Both the position numbers and the translations under genes were made by a program. From positions 124,001 through 188,000 of the forward strand of contig CAXXCY010000002.1 of NCBI GenBank assembly GCA_963674895.2: a stretch of DNA of 64,000 nucleotides, in the 5' to 3' direction. Below, piece after piece: positions 9,689 through 18,431 of the stretch; position 1 is the first letter of the stretch; each line of letters opens with the position of its first letter. The notes under the pieces were generated by a model. The model was not told where the DNA came from and ran no database searches. It saw nothing but the letters and a program-made list of their open reading frames with translations. Origin of the DNA: CAXXOK01 sp963674895 (lineage in GTDB: Bacteria > Bacillota > Clostridia > Christensenellales > Aristaeellaceae).

Positions 9689-9711
9689 CACGCCGTTCCG
9701 GCGTGTTTTTT
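9689..9711 (+). terminator. rho-independent terminator after the SorC-type gene
   Basis: CACGCCG (9689-9695), loop TTC, CGGCGTG (9699-9705), then six T residues. It lies 17 nt behind the regulator's stop codon and separates it from the HyuA leader. Confidence 0.85.
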
Positions 9712-9747
9712 ATTTGCGTGGCTTTCTCGTATTATATTGAAAAAACT

Positions 9748-9759
9748 TGCAATATTGCA
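9748..9759. promoter_or_regulatory. perfect 12-bp palindrome TGCAATATTGCA, possible operator
   Basis: A perfect palindrome in the promoter region of the HyuA operon, followed by TTTTGCTTACTATAGAAT, which could hold the -10 element. Its half-site TGCAATAT recurs at 19860-19867 in the divergent region between the amidohydrolase and the MFS gene. It could be a binding site for a regulator shared by both operons; the regulator is unknown. Confidence 0.4.
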
Positions 9760-9810
9760 TTGGTATTTTGCTTACTATAGAATACTAACCGGCTCACGAT
9801 AACAAAAATA

Positions 9811-9879
9811 GGGTTCGTCGTCGGCGATCTTGTACCTAGTGGAGTGAAGACCACGGAGAGTACAAATCTTTGCCGATCG
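9811..9879 (+). ncRNA. structured 5' leader of the HyuA operon, ZTP (pfl) riboswitch-like
   Basis: The leader folds on paper as nested stems: CGGC (9822-9825) with GCCG (9872-9875), TTGTAC (9830-9835) with GTACAA (9860-9865), and GTGG (9839-9842) with CCAC (9851-9854). The segment GTGGAGTGAAGACCACGGAG and the following GCCGATCG resemble, from memory, the core of pfl/ZTP riboswitches, which sense the folate-stress signal ZTP. The usual 3' CCTGGGC-type loop of that class is absent; the sequence runs into ATATAAGATATGGAGG, the ribosome binding site. So this is either a truncated or divergent ZTP-type switch controlling translation, or another structured leader. The structure is seen; the class is inference. 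Confidence 0.4.
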
Positions 9880-9903
9880 ATATAAGATATGGAGGATATG
9901 CGA

Positions 9904-11979
9904 ATGGCCGGTTCATTTATTGTAGGCGTCGATGTAGGCGGAACTTTTACAGACGGTGTTGCCGTTGACGGTCAGGGCAGAATCACTATCGCAAAAGCCA
10001 GTTCGACCAAACCGGATCCGGCTGTAGGCGTTATGAACACACTGACCAAGCTGGCGGAGAAGGAGAAAATGTTTGTCGAAGACTTCATACCCTGCATTTC
10101 GCGCTTTGTGTACGGTACCACCGTGGCAACCAACGCGCTGTTGGAAAGGCAGGGAATGGAGATTGCGCTGATTACGACGAAGGGGTTCAGGGATCAGCTG
10201 AACCTGAGAAGAATCAGGCGCGACAACGGATATGATCTCCGTGCGCCCCATCCCGAGCCGTTCGTGGCAAGGCACCGCACATATGAGGTGTCCGAACGGA
10301 TAGATTTTACTGGAAAAGTACTCACGCCGCTGGATGAAGAGGATGTAATTGCTGCAGCCGCGGTAATTAAAGCGGCGAAGATACAGTCTGTTGCGGTGTC
10401 GTTGATTTTTGCCTTTCTCAATCCGGAACATGAAAAACGCATCCGGGAGATCCTATACCGGGAGATTCCCGGCATTCAGGTCAGTATATCTTCCGATGTG
10501 TGCCCCGAAATACGGGAATATGAACGGACAAGCACCGTTGCCATCAACGCGTATTTAACCCAAACGGTGCAGAAGCATTTGGAAGGGTTTGAACACCGCC
10601 TGGCGGAGCTCGGCATGAAAGCCAAACTGCAGATTATGCAGTCCAGCGGAGGTGTTACGGCAAGCCGGTATATTACAGACCGCCCGGTTAATATTTTCCT
10701 GTCAGGCCCTGCCGGCGGGGCCGTTGCGGCGGCTAATATCGGCAGCCTTGCCGCCGACGGCAAGAAACCGAACATTATTGCCGTGGATATGGGCGGAACC
10801 AGTTTTGATATTACGGTGCTGACGGGCAATACCATTCCGCTTTCCTTGCGCAGCATGATACACGGATGGGATATTATCGTTCCGTCCATTGATATCCAAA
10901 CCATCGGATCGGGCGGCGGTTCGATCGCTTGGGTTGACGAAGGCAACGGCCTGCACGTCGGCCCGCAGTCCGCCGGATCCTTTCCCGGGCCGGTCAGCTA
11001 TATGCGCGGGGGAACCCAGCCCACGGTAACGGACGCGGACCTGGTGCTGGGCTATATCGATCCCGATTACTTCCTCGGCGGCGAAATGCAACTCAGCCTT
11101 GAAAAGGCGCAGGAAGCAATCAGCAGTCTAGCGGACAGAATTGGCTTATCGATGATTGAAACCGCGTCGGGAATTTACAGCATCGTCAATGAGAACATGC
11201 TCGGCGGTATGAAGGTCTCCACGCTGCAAAGCGGGCATGATCCCAGGGATTATAAGCTGGTTGTGTTCGGCGGGGCGGGTTCCATTCATGTGCCGGATTT
11301 TGCCGCGGAAATCGGTCTGGGACATATTATTATTCCCAGAGACGCCTCCGTGCTTTCGGCTCTCGGGCTGACGATTTCCGAGATCCGGTTTGACTTTATC
11401 CGGAACATAAACCGCAACACGGCGGATTTGCAGTTTAAAGACCTGATGGCGGCTTATGGTGCCCTAAAAGCCAACGGCGACGCAAAGCTTGCCGATATTT
11501 TCGTCGGTGAGAAAAAGCGGTATTACCATTATCGCGCGGATATGAAGTATCCCGGCGAGTTTAACGAATTTGTCGTCGATATCCCGTCCGATGTCAAAAG
11601 CCTGGACGAGATCGTCGCATGCTTCGCGAAATATCACAAGAACAAGTATGGTTACGTTGAAGACACGGCCCCGGATATTATCAATATCCGCGTCAGCGCT
11701 TTCGGCAGAACCAAAAAGCCGGAGTTTACGCATTACGAAGACCGCGGAGCAGACAGCGCGCATGCGCTTAAGGGCACGCGTAAAGCCTATTTCCATGAAT
11801 GTAAGGGCATGGCGGATACCAATGTGTACGACGGGCAGCTGATGGAAACAGGGAATACGATATCCGGGCCGGCGATCATCGAGCTGCCGACCACGACGAT
11901 TGTCGTCAGGCCGGGACAAAAAAGCTATGTAGACAGCTATTTGAACTTTAACGTGCTTTGCGAAAAGCAGGAGGATTGA
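9904..11979 (+). CDS. hydantoinase/oxoprolinase family protein, HyuA-like subunit
   Basis: A 691-residue protein of the HyuA/acetone carboxylase beta/oxoprolinase A family, ASKHA-fold ATPases that activate a cyclic amide or ketone with ATP. The N-terminus VGVDVGGTFTDGVAVD is the phosphate-binding loop. RFVYGTTVATNALLER, the IREYERTSTVAINAYL segment, MQSSGGV, FLSGPAGG, VDMGGTSFDI and SIGGGGS-like TIGSGGGSIAWVD follow in the family order. The hinge HDPRDYKLVVFGGAG is also typical. ATG 9904 is chosen because GGAGG at 9891-9895 is 8 nt away; ATG 9889 and 9898 overlap or abut it. HyuB follows after 2 nt, and the pair is expected to form a hetero-oligomer. The true substrate of this family is rarely predictable. 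Confidence 0.9.
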   Translation: MAGSFIVGVDVGGTFTDGVAVDGQGRITIAKASSTKPDPAVGVMNTLTKLAEKEKMFVEDFIPCISRFVYGTTVATNALLERQGMEIALITTKGFRDQLNLRRIRRDNGYDLRAPHPEPFVARHRTYEVSERIDFTGKVLTPLDEEDVIAAAAVIKAAKIQSVAVSLIFAFLNPEHEKRIREILYREIPGIQVSISSDVCPEIREYERTSTVAINAYLTQTVQKHLEGFEHRLAELGMKAKLQIMQSSGGVTASRYITDRPVNIFLSGPAGGAVAAANIGSLAADGKKPNIIAVDMGGTSFDITVLTGNTIPLSLRSMIHGWDIIVPSIDIQTIGSGGGSIAWVDEGNGLHVGPQSAGSFPGPVSYMRGGTQPTVTDADLVLGYIDPDYFLGGEMQLSLEKAQEAISSLADRIGLSMIETASGIYSIVNENMLGGMKVSTLQSGHDPRDYKLVVFGGAGSIHVPDFAAEIGLGHIIIPRDASVLSALGLTISEIRFDFIRNINRNTADLQFKDLMAAYGALKANGDAKLADIFVGEKKRYYHYRADMKYPGEFNEFVVDIPSDVKSLDEIVACFAKYHKNKYGYVEDTAPDIINIRVSAFGRTKKPEFTHYEDRGADSAHALKGTRKAYFHECKGMADTNVYDGQLMETGNTISGPAIIELPTTTIVVRPGQKSYVDSYLNFNVLCEKQED

Positions 11980-11981
11980 CG

Positions 11982-13661
11982 ATGGCTAACGTAAAACTGA
12001 ATCCGATAACGGTTGAAGTTATCCGTAACAGCCTGGAATCGGCTGTGGCTGAAACGGGCGCAACCATAACAAAGCTTGCGCATTCACTGCTTTTCGCCGA
12101 ATGCAAGGATTTTTCAGTCGGCATCCTGACTTCCGACGCCGAACTGCTGGCGCTTGCGCAGTATATCCCCGCGCACCAAGGCGGAATGAAGACGAATGCC
12201 GACGCGATACTCAGGGTTGTGGGAAAAGAAAACCTCTTTCCCGGCGACGTTGTGATGACGAACGATCCCTATCTCGGCGGATTGCATTCCCAGGACCTGC
12301 TGCTAATGAAGCCGCTGTTTTACGAGAACGAGATGATCGGCTTTGCCGGCTGTGTGGCGCACCGCACCGATATGGGCGGTATGGTTCCCGGCAGCCTTTG
12401 CCTGGGGGCAACGGAGATCTATCAGGAAGCGGTCCGCTTCCCCTGCATCAAGCTGATCAGCAAAGGGAAAATCAACGACGATATCATGCGCCTGTATCTA
12501 ACAAACGTACGTATGCCGGAAGACCAAAAAGCGGATACGATCGCCCAACTGGCGGCGCTTGACCAGTGTGAGCAAGCCGTGGAGAGCATTGTGAATAAGT
12601 ACGGCCTTGAAACATACAAGATCAGCGTGCGGGAGATATTGGATATCAGCGAGCGCAGAGCTAGGCTGGAAGTTGAAAAAATCCCCGACGGCGTGTATTC
12701 GTTTTGCGATTATACGGAGCACGACGCCATCGAGGACAGGGACTGGGCCGTTCGCGGCACCGTGACCATTGAAGGCTCCGATATCTCGGTGGATTTCACC
12801 GGTACAGACGAGCAGGCACAGGGAATTATCAATTGCGCGCCATATATGTTTATACCGAAGGTATGGCAGTCGCTGATGTACTGGGCCGACCCGTCCATCC
12901 CCAAAAACCAGGGTTTATACCGTCCGTTCAAATCCATTACGGCACCGAAGGGAACGATTGTCAGGCCGAATTTTCCCGCTCCCGTCGGCGGCAGCCCGAC
13001 CGATACCGCCGCGGTGATACTCGACGCTGTTTTAACTGCGTTTACAAAAGCCCAGCCTGAGCGCGGCTGGGCGACCTGGAGCAATTGCAACAGCACCACG
13101 ACCTTTTTCGGCAAAAAAGCAGACGGTTCGCAATTTGTGTACACCGCGCTTGACGGCCTTGCCATCGGCGGCGGCGGCCGTGCGAATACGGACGGCTGGC
13201 CGGCGTCGCAGGTCGAAGCGAGCGCTATGATGATCCCAAGTATAGAGGTCACTGAACAAAACACACCGATACGGTATATCAAGCGCGAATTTGTGCAGGA
13301 TAACGCCGGTGACGGCAAGTTCCGCGGCGGTACAGGAGTGATCGTGGAATACGAGGTGCTGGAACCGATGACCGTGTCCTATATTTCTCTGCGCAACAGG
13401 CACCCCTCGCCGGGGGCTGAAGGAGGCAGCGACGGAGGCTCCCAGTGGGCAAAAGCCATTATCAGCGGGAAAGAAACCGTGCTTGCCCAGAAAACGGTAG
13501 GGTTCAAGGTGAGCGCGGGGGACCGCATCATTGTCTGCAATGCGGGCGGCGGAGGCTTTGGAAATCCGAAGGACCGCGATCCCAGGCTGGTGAAACGGGA
13601 CCTGGATGACGGTTTCATCAGCACCGAAAAAGCACGCGACGTTTACGGATACCGGGACTAG
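11982..13661 (+). CDS. hydantoinase B/oxoprolinase family protein, HyuB-like subunit
   Basis: A 559-residue partner of the preceding gene. Family landmarks are LNPITVEVIRNSLESAVAETGATI, an FAECKDFSVGI strand, AQYIPAHQGGM, VMTNDPYLGG.HSQDLLLMKPLF with GCVAHRTDMGG, and late VGGSPTDTA, YTALDGLAIGGGGR and FRGGTGVIVEYE. The Asp/His residues of NDPY..G.H and HRTD are the presumed metal ligands of HyuB-type subunits. AGGAGG within the end of HyuA serves as ribosome binding site for the ATG at 11982. With HyuA it should form an ATP-dependent ring-opening or carboxylating enzyme for a hydantoin-, oxoproline- or ketone-like substrate. The M24 protein downstream may process the product. Confidence 0.9.
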   Translation: MANVKLNPITVEVIRNSLESAVAETGATITKLAHSLLFAECKDFSVGILTSDAELLALAQYIPAHQGGMKTNADAILRVVGKENLFPGDVVMTNDPYLGGLHSQDLLLMKPLFYENEMIGFAGCVAHRTDMGGMVPGSLCLGATEIYQEAVRFPCIKLISKGKINDDIMRLYLTNVRMPEDQKADTIAQLAALDQCEQAVESIVNKYGLETYKISVREILDISERRARLEVEKIPDGVYSFCDYTEHDAIEDRDWAVRGTVTIEGSDISVDFTGTDEQAQGIINCAPYMFIPKVWQSLMYWADPSIPKNQGLYRPFKSITAPKGTIVRPNFPAPVGGSPTDTAAVILDAVLTAFTKAQPERGWATWSNCNSTTTFFGKKADGSQFVYTALDGLAIGGGGRANTDGWPASQVEASAMMIPSIEVTEQNTPIRYIKREFVQDNAGDGKFRGGTGVIVEYEVLEPMTVSYISLRNRHPSPGAEGGSDGGSQWAKAIISGKETVLAQKTVGFKVSAGDRIIVCNAGGGGFGNPKDRDPRLVKRDLDDGFISTEKARDVYGYRD

Positions 13662-13677
13662 ACAGGAAGGAGTACTC

Positions 13678-14910
13678 ATGACTGCATTTCAGGATTATTG
13701 CGCTTATATGGGTAAGATGCCCTCTGTGCATAAGAACATCCCGCAGCCCTCGCTTCGTGAACGCGACAGGCGATGGAGTGCTGTACGTGAGGCGATGGGC
13801 GAATGGGGGCTTGACTGCCTGATGGTTTGGGGCAGCGATGCGCAGTTCGGCCTGTGCGAGGTGAATTTCAGATATCTCACGGCAATTCCGTCGCAGGGGC
13901 GGTCGATGGTGCTTTTCCCGTATCGGGAAGACCCTATCGCATTCGTCGGCACCGCGCACGATACCTTCGAAAGTATATGTTACAACTGGGTAAACGACGT
14001 CCGCACAATTCCAACCGTCGAAGACGCGGTTGCGGTGGTCAAGGAGATCGGCTGGGAGAACGGCCGCATCGGTATCGTGGGAAACGTGCAGAATTACTGG
14101 CCGTTTATTCAGCAATATCCCATATTTCCGGATGTGCAGAAACAATTGCCGGGGGCTTCGTTTGTCGATGCGTCCGCTTTGCTTTGGTCCGTTCAGTTGA
14201 TTAAGAGCGAAGAAGAAATCAGCATTCTGTATAAAGCCGGGGGAATTGCACGCCACGTTTACAACGCGCTGCTTGCCGCGGCCAAGCCGGGCGTGAAGGA
14301 ATGCGAACTATACGCGGAAATGCTGCGCGCGCTTGTCGCAAACGGCGGCGAACCTAACAGCATGCTGCTAATGGATTCGGGGAATCCGGTCTTTGCGCAT
14401 CCCAAGCACCCGCCCGTGTCCACCAGAAAGCTGGAATACGGCGATATGATCGTCGTGGAGTATCACGTGAAGCACGCGGGAATGACCACGCACACGGAAA
14501 GAACGGTGTGTATCGGCGAACCCGGCAAGAATATCAGAACGATTCACGACGTATGCGTTGAGGCATATCGGGCGTCGCTGAACAGCATGATGCCCGGCGC
14601 GACGCTGAAAGACGCTGTTATAGCGCTGCGGGAGCCCGTCAGGCGGGAAGGCATGGCGTATCTTGAGTGCGGCTATCATTCTCACGGCTGTACTTCCGGG
14701 GGCTTTCCTTCTTACAACGACATCGATGAAAACGTAGACAGCGTTGAAAACGTAATCATCAACCGCAATATGGTGTTTACGCAGGAAGTGGATTTGTACA
14801 ATCCCAAGGTGAAGCGCAGCGGCGGCGTCGTATTGGCGGATTCCTTTGTAGTGCAAGAAAGCGGCGCCGAAGTGCTTGCCGATATTCCTGTCGGGCTTGC
14901 CATCGTCTGA
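13678..14910 (+). CDS. M24 (creatinase/aminopeptidase P-like) protein with altered metal site
   Basis: A 410-residue pita-bread-fold protein. The N-terminal creatinase-like domain (to about residue 165) is followed by IKSEEEISILYKAGGIARHVYNALLAAAKPGVKECELYAEM, the usual start of the M24 catalytic domain. The five metal ligands of M24 peptidases (D, D, H, E, E) are only partly kept: where SDxTRT is expected it has TTHTERT, the first ligand region reads VVEYHVKHA, and the His segment is YHSHGCTSGG instead of GHGIG. It therefore resembles metal-independent creatinases more than Xaa-Pro peptidases, which would suit hydrolysis of a small amide such as a ring-opened carbamoyl or guanidino compound from HyuA/HyuB. 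That role is inference. AAGGAG precedes the ATG at 13678, 16 nt behind HyuB. Confidence 0.8.
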   Translation: MTAFQDYCAYMGKMPSVHKNIPQPSLRERDRRWSAVREAMGEWGLDCLMVWGSDAQFGLCEVNFRYLTAIPSQGRSMVLFPYREDPIAFVGTAHDTFESICYNWVNDVRTIPTVEDAVAVVKEIGWENGRIGIVGNVQNYWPFIQQYPIFPDVQKQLPGASFVDASALLWSVQLIKSEEEISILYKAGGIARHVYNALLAAAKPGVKECELYAEMLRALVANGGEPNSMLLMDSGNPVFAHPKHPPVSTRKLEYGDMIVVEYHVKHAGMTTHTERTVCIGEPGKNIRTIHDVCVEAYRASLNSMMPGATLKDAVIALREPVRREGMAYLECGYHSHGCTSGGFPSYNDIDENVDSVENVIINRNMVFTQEVDLYNPKVKRSGGVVLADSFVVQESGAEVLADIPVGLAIV

Positions 14911-14944
14911 GTTTAGCGCAACCCCGCAACCGGATTTCATACGA

Positions 14945-14982
14945 AAAGCCGAAGCCCGTTCTCAGGAACGGGCTTCGGCTTT
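14945..14982. terminator. strong bidirectional terminator
   Basis: A perfect 17-bp stem: AAAGCCGAAGCCCGTTC (14945-14961), loop TCAG, and its complement to 14982. A-rich and T-rich ends on both sides allow it to act in both directions. It separates the HyuA operon from the convergent MATE operon. Confidence 0.9.
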
Positions 14983-15002
14983 ATGGTTCAGGCGATTGTT
15001 AT

Positions 15003-16370
15003 TTATATGGTAAGTTTCCGCTTTTTCCACATACCGGACCAGAAATAAACGCCGCCGATGATGAAGGGCGATAAGCCCGCCAGCGCATTGCCGTACCACA
15101 GGCCTTCATAACCCATACCGATAGCAAAGCAGAGCAAGGCGGAGCCGCCTACCCGCGCCACGACGCTGTCCAGGATTCCGATAATCAGCGAAAGCCTGCC
15201 GTTGCCGAGGCCGTATATGAGTGCGAGCATGGGCGCGCGCAAACCGAAAGCCACGAAATTAATGACAAGGATCGGGATGTAGGAGTCGGACAACGCAAGC
15301 ACGGCGGCATCCGTAGTGAACAATCCGTATACCTGTTTTGGAAAAATCAAGACAACGGCTGACAGGAAAACACTGAAGATTAGCCCCCATATGAAGATCA
15401 TATAGATGGCTTTTGCCATCCGGTCGTGTTTCCCTGCGCTGAAATTCTGCCCCATGAACGATGCGCCGCTCATCTGCAGAGCGCCGCAAACAACGGAGGC
15501 CACCATGCCGATCTTCATGCCGACGCCTGTCAGCGCCGAAATGATAACGCCATAGGAATTGATCCAGGTATTGATAAATACTTTGGAGATGGACAATGTG
15601 CTGAGCTGCAATGCGATAGGCAATCCTTGCCTGAAAAGGAATTCTACGACAACGCGGTCCATTGCGAAACTGGCCGGTTTGAAATCAAAGCCGAAGGCTT
15701 CGCGCTTACGGTACAAATACCCCAGCGCGCCGATAAAGCCGACGCCCTGGCTGATAACGGTGGCTATAGCCGCGCCCATGACGCCCAGCCCCAATCCCGC
15801 GACAAAGACAAGGTCAAGGCCGAGGTTGAGCGTAGCGGAAAACGCGATGATGATCAGCGGCCGCTTGGAATCGCCCATGCCGCGCAGGATAGCGGATACC
15901 ATATTGTACCCAAAGATAAAGAACAATCCCCAGTATGCGACCACGCAGTATTTTCGGGCTTCTTCATAGGCTGCGGCAGGTACGTTGATCACTTTCAGCG
16001 TCCAACCGACCGCTAAAAGTCCCGCCGTCATCATAACGACGGAGGCAATGAACATAAAGCTAAAGATGGTGCCGATGGTTTTACGGATCCCGTCGGGGTC
16101 TTTCAGGCCTACATACTGTGCGACTAAAACCTGGCCAGCAGAGGAAAAACCCATACAGATGGAGGTGAACAGAAATATGATATCGCCCGCGTTGGAAACC
16201 GCGGAAAGGCCGACGCTGCCGACATAATTGCCTACAACCGCCATATCAACGAGATTGTACAGCGTTTGCAGTACGTTTGCCAGCACAAGGGGAATGGAGA
16301 AGAGGAGCAGCTTTTTGGAAATCTTCCCCTTTGTGAAATCCTTTATGAGCGTATTCCTTGCAGGGTTCAA
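15003..16370 (-). CDS. MATE family multidrug efflux transporter
   Basis: A 455-residue membrane protein with the twelve-helix plan of the MATE superfamily (MatE domain twice), Na+- or H+-driven exporters of organic cations and drugs. The N-terminus KKLLLFSIPLVLANVLQTLYNLVDMAVVGNYVG is the standard first-helix signature, followed by SVGLSAVSNAGDIIFLFTSICMGFSSAGQVLVAQYVG. The start is placed at TTG 16370: AAGGAG lies 9 nt before it, whereas the ATGs further upstream (16439, 16499) have no ribosome binding site in place. It is the last gene of a minus-strand run behind amidohydrolase, FAD reductase and ferredoxin, 153 nt after the ferredoxin with a hairpin in between. It may export a product or inhibitor linked to those enzymes. 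Confidence 0.9.
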   Translation of the reverse strand: MNPARNTLIKDFTKGKISKKLLLFSIPLVLANVLQTLYNLVDMAVVGNYVGSVGLSAVSNAGDIIFLFTSICMGFSSAGQVLVAQYVGLKDPDGIRKTIGTIFSFMFIASVVMMTAGLLAVGWTLKVINVPAAAYEEARKYCVVAYWGLFFIFGYNMVSAILRGMGDSKRPLIIIAFSATLNLGLDLVFVAGLGLGVMGAAIATVISQGVGFIGALGYLYRKREAFGFDFKPASFAMDRVVVEFLFRQGLPIALQLSTLSISKVFINTWINSYGVIISALTGVGMKIGMVASVVCGALQMSGASFMGQNFSAGKHDRMAKAIYMIFIWGLIFSVFLSAVVLIFPKQVYGLFTTDAAVLALSDSYIPILVINFVAFGLRAPMLALIYGLGNGRLSLIIGILDSVVARVGGSALLCFAIGMGYEGLWYGNALAGLSPFIIGGVYFWSGMWKKRKLTI

Positions 16371-16451
16371 TCCGGCCGTCTCCTTACCTTCTGTATTTGA
16401 AGAATGACTGATAATTTTCCCTCTCCTTCGCAATGGCATGGATTTTCTGGG

Positions 16452-16491
16452 GCCGGCGGGGAGAAAGAACCGTACGGTTCCTCTCCCCGGC
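16452..16491 (-). other. intercistronic hairpin between ferredoxin and MATE genes
   Basis: A long imperfect stem: GCCGG.GGGGAG pairs with CTCCCCGGC, and an inner GAACCG/CGGTTC arm closes on TA. No T-run follows in the direction of transcription, so it is more likely an RNA-stability or attenuation element than a full terminator. Confidence 0.5.
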
Positions 16492-16523
16492 AGCTGCAAA
16501 TGGTTTTGTGCCCGGGACTTCGT

Positions 16524-16727
16524 CTACCAGAATGAAGCGGGAATGGTAATATCGATGGCCCGTTTCGGGCAATCCATCCAGCATATCCCGCAGTGCCAGC
16601 ACTCTTCTTCATAGGCTACTTTCGGTTTTCCCTCATTGTCTTGGTCGAGGGTGAAGACGTCCATCGGGCAAATTTCATAGCAGATTTTGCATCCAATGCA
16701 CTTTTTTGGATCAATCTTCACTGACAT
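16524..16727 (-). CDS. small 2[4Fe-4S] ferredoxin
   Basis: A 67-residue ferredoxin. Two full cluster motifs are present: CIGCKICYEICP (residues about 10-21) and CWHCGICWMDCP (about 43-54), so it should carry two low-potential [4Fe-4S] clusters. The ATG at 16727 has AGGGGGA upstream. It ends the reductase gene pair: the flavoprotein ends 2 nt before it. The pair looks like AprA/AprB- or fumarate-reductase-like modules in which the ferredoxin subunit passes electrons to the FAD subunit. Confidence 0.92.
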   Translation of the reverse strand: MSVKIDPKKCIGCKICYEICPMDVFTLDQDNEGKPKVAYEEECWHCGICWMDCPKRAIDITIPASFW

Positions 16728-16728
16728 A

Positions 16729-18429
16729 TTAATTCCCCCTCTGGGCAAATAGTTCAAGATTCAGCCTTGGCGCCTCTTTCAGCTCGACGACTGTTTTGCC
16801 GTTTTCGAGCCGCTGGTACGTCAGCTGGCCATCCCTGGCAGGGTCTTTTTCCGTATAATCTGCCCTGTTGTAAAGACCTCTGCTCTCCTTGCGCGCCAGG
16901 CTTGCAAGCATAAACAGTTCCGCGATCAGAACGATATTTCTGTCCTCAAGGCACCGCATCAGGTAATGCGGGTTTTCGGCCATCAGTTTGGGCATAAACT
17001 CGTTTTTCAGCGATTCCAGCCGGAACAGGCCTTCGTTGAGCTTGCCGTCCGCTTTGAATACGCCGACGTATTTCTCGACCATGACCCGAACGGCGCTTTC
17101 AAACTCGATCGGATCCTGCCCGTCTTCCACATGAAGCGGAGCAGTGGCAATTTCAAGCTGCCGGGAGACTTGAGCGTCATCCAAGGCAACCTCGCCGGTT
17201 TGATGAATATACTCGCCGACAGTGTCACCGACATAGAAGCCGGAAAGCGTGCCCGACATAATGGCGCCGCAGCCAGAAACGATATCGCCGACGCCGTAGA
17301 GGCCGGGGACTGTGGTCATGAAGTTCTCGTCCGTTGCCAGACCCGGCATATCCAGGGCTGTACCGCAGACGATGTAGAGCTTATCCCGCGATACGGAAAG
17401 CCAATGGTTTCTGGGGCTGAAGCCGCGGTCCCCGGCCAGTTTCAGGTTCAGGAAACCTTCGTCGGTGAAGTTGACCTCGTGCCGCTTTGCGAAATTCTCG
17501 GGAAGATGGTCAAGGGCGCGGTATAAAGGGGTTCTGCCGGCCCGGTCCAGCTCCGCGAACTCTTTCTTCGTTACGTTACGGGGGAGAAGCTCTCCATCCG
17601 CCGTATACTCTCTGTTGGTCACCGGACGCACGCCGATCAGGCAGCCTCTAGTGATGCAGGTGTAGTCGTCATGCGGAACGCTGCCTTCGCAAAGCTCCAT
17701 ATTCACGACCTCGGCGCCGGCGCGGTATGCCGCCGCCAGCCCGTCTCCGGACAAAGCGGACGGACAGTGGTGATATTTGTACTTGTACTTGGACGTGGGC
17801 ATTTCAGGCTCTGTGTGGCGGCACCAGTAGCCTGTCGCCATTACGACGGCGGGCGCCTGAATTACACAGGGTTCGCCGGTACGGGTGTTGACGGCCGTTA
17901 CGCCGGCGGTTTTCCCATTGTTTGTGAGCACGTCGACCAGCATCGTGCGGGCTAAAGTGGTTATCTTCGCCTTTTTCAGCGCGGCGGCCAGCTGCGGCTT
18001 GAGGTCCAAGCCGGGGAAGCGGATGCTGGTTCTTCCGTCGCCCGTCTGCCTGGATTCCACCGAGCTTTCATACAGGTAATCACCGTCATACCATTTCAGG
18101 TTAACGTATTTTTCCAGCTCCTTGATGGCCCAGCTTTCTTTTTCCCAGCACCTGTACAGCATGTTTTCATTTGCGAAGTGGGGTTCGTCGTACCATTTGG
18201 GCCACAGCGCGTCTTTGATCGCCTTTTGGCCGGTGGAGATTTTCCCGACCAGGTGCAGCAGGTCGATTCCACGTCCCGCGCTTCCGCTCCATTTGGGGTC
18301 AGCCTTGTCAAGCAAAATGACGTTCAGGCCATTTTCCTTGGCTTTGAGCGCCGCGCAGCAGCCTGCCGGACCGGCGCCGGCCACTACCACGTCGCATTTG
18401 AGCTTTTTTACATTTTCGCACTCACTCAA
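16729..18429 (-). CDS. FAD-dependent oxidoreductase, fumarate reductase/AprA-type flavoprotein subunit
   Basis: A 566-residue flavoprotein of the FAD_binding_2 (succinate dehydrogenase/fumarate reductase/adenylylsulfate reductase A) family. The Rossmann motif GAGPAG is at residues 18-23, followed by LLDKAD (the adenosine-ribose Asp/Glu). The second FAD contact VPGLYGVGDIVSGCGAIMSGTLSGFYVGDTVGEYI lies near residue 390, and a helical C-terminal domain with HYLMRCLEDRNIVLIAELFMLASLARKESRG matches the SdhA C-terminus. TTG 18429 is preceded by GGAGG (9 nt). The downstream ferredoxin should be its electron partner. Possible substrates are an unsaturated acid, an enone or an aromatic ring intermediate; sequence does not decide. 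No signal peptide: it acts in the cytoplasm. Confidence 0.88.
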   Translation of the reverse strand: MSECENVKKLKCDVVVAGAGPAGCCAALKAKENGLNVILLDKADPKWSGSAGRGIDLLHLVGKISTGQKAIKDALWPKWYDEPHFANENMLYRCWEKESWAIKELEKYVNLKWYDGDYLYESSVESRQTGDGRTSIRFPGLDLKPQLAAALKKAKITTLARTMLVDVLTNNGKTAGVTAVNTRTGEPCVIQAPAVVMATGYWCRHTEPEMPTSKYKYKYHHCPSALSGDGLAAAYRAGAEVVNMELCEGSVPHDDYTCITRGCLIGVRPVTNREYTADGELLPRNVTKKEFAELDRAGRTPLYRALDHLPENFAKRHEVNFTDEGFLNLKLAGDRGFSPRNHWLSVSRDKLYIVCGTALDMPGLATDENFMTTVPGLYGVGDIVSGCGAIMSGTLSGFYVGDTVGEYIHQTGEVALDDAQVSRQLEIATAPLHVEDGQDPIEFESAVRVMVEKYVGVFKADGKLNEGLFRLESLKNEFMPKLMAENPHYLMRCLEDRNIVLIAELFMLASLARKESRGLYNRADYTEKDPARDGQLTYQRLENGKTVVELKEAPRLNLELFAQRGN

Positions 18430-18431
18430 GG

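Noticed and set aside
16371..16499. Upstream ATG starts for the MATE protein at 15003
   Set aside because: They add a basic, non-MATE head without a ribosome binding site; TTG 16370 has AAGGAG at 9 nt.
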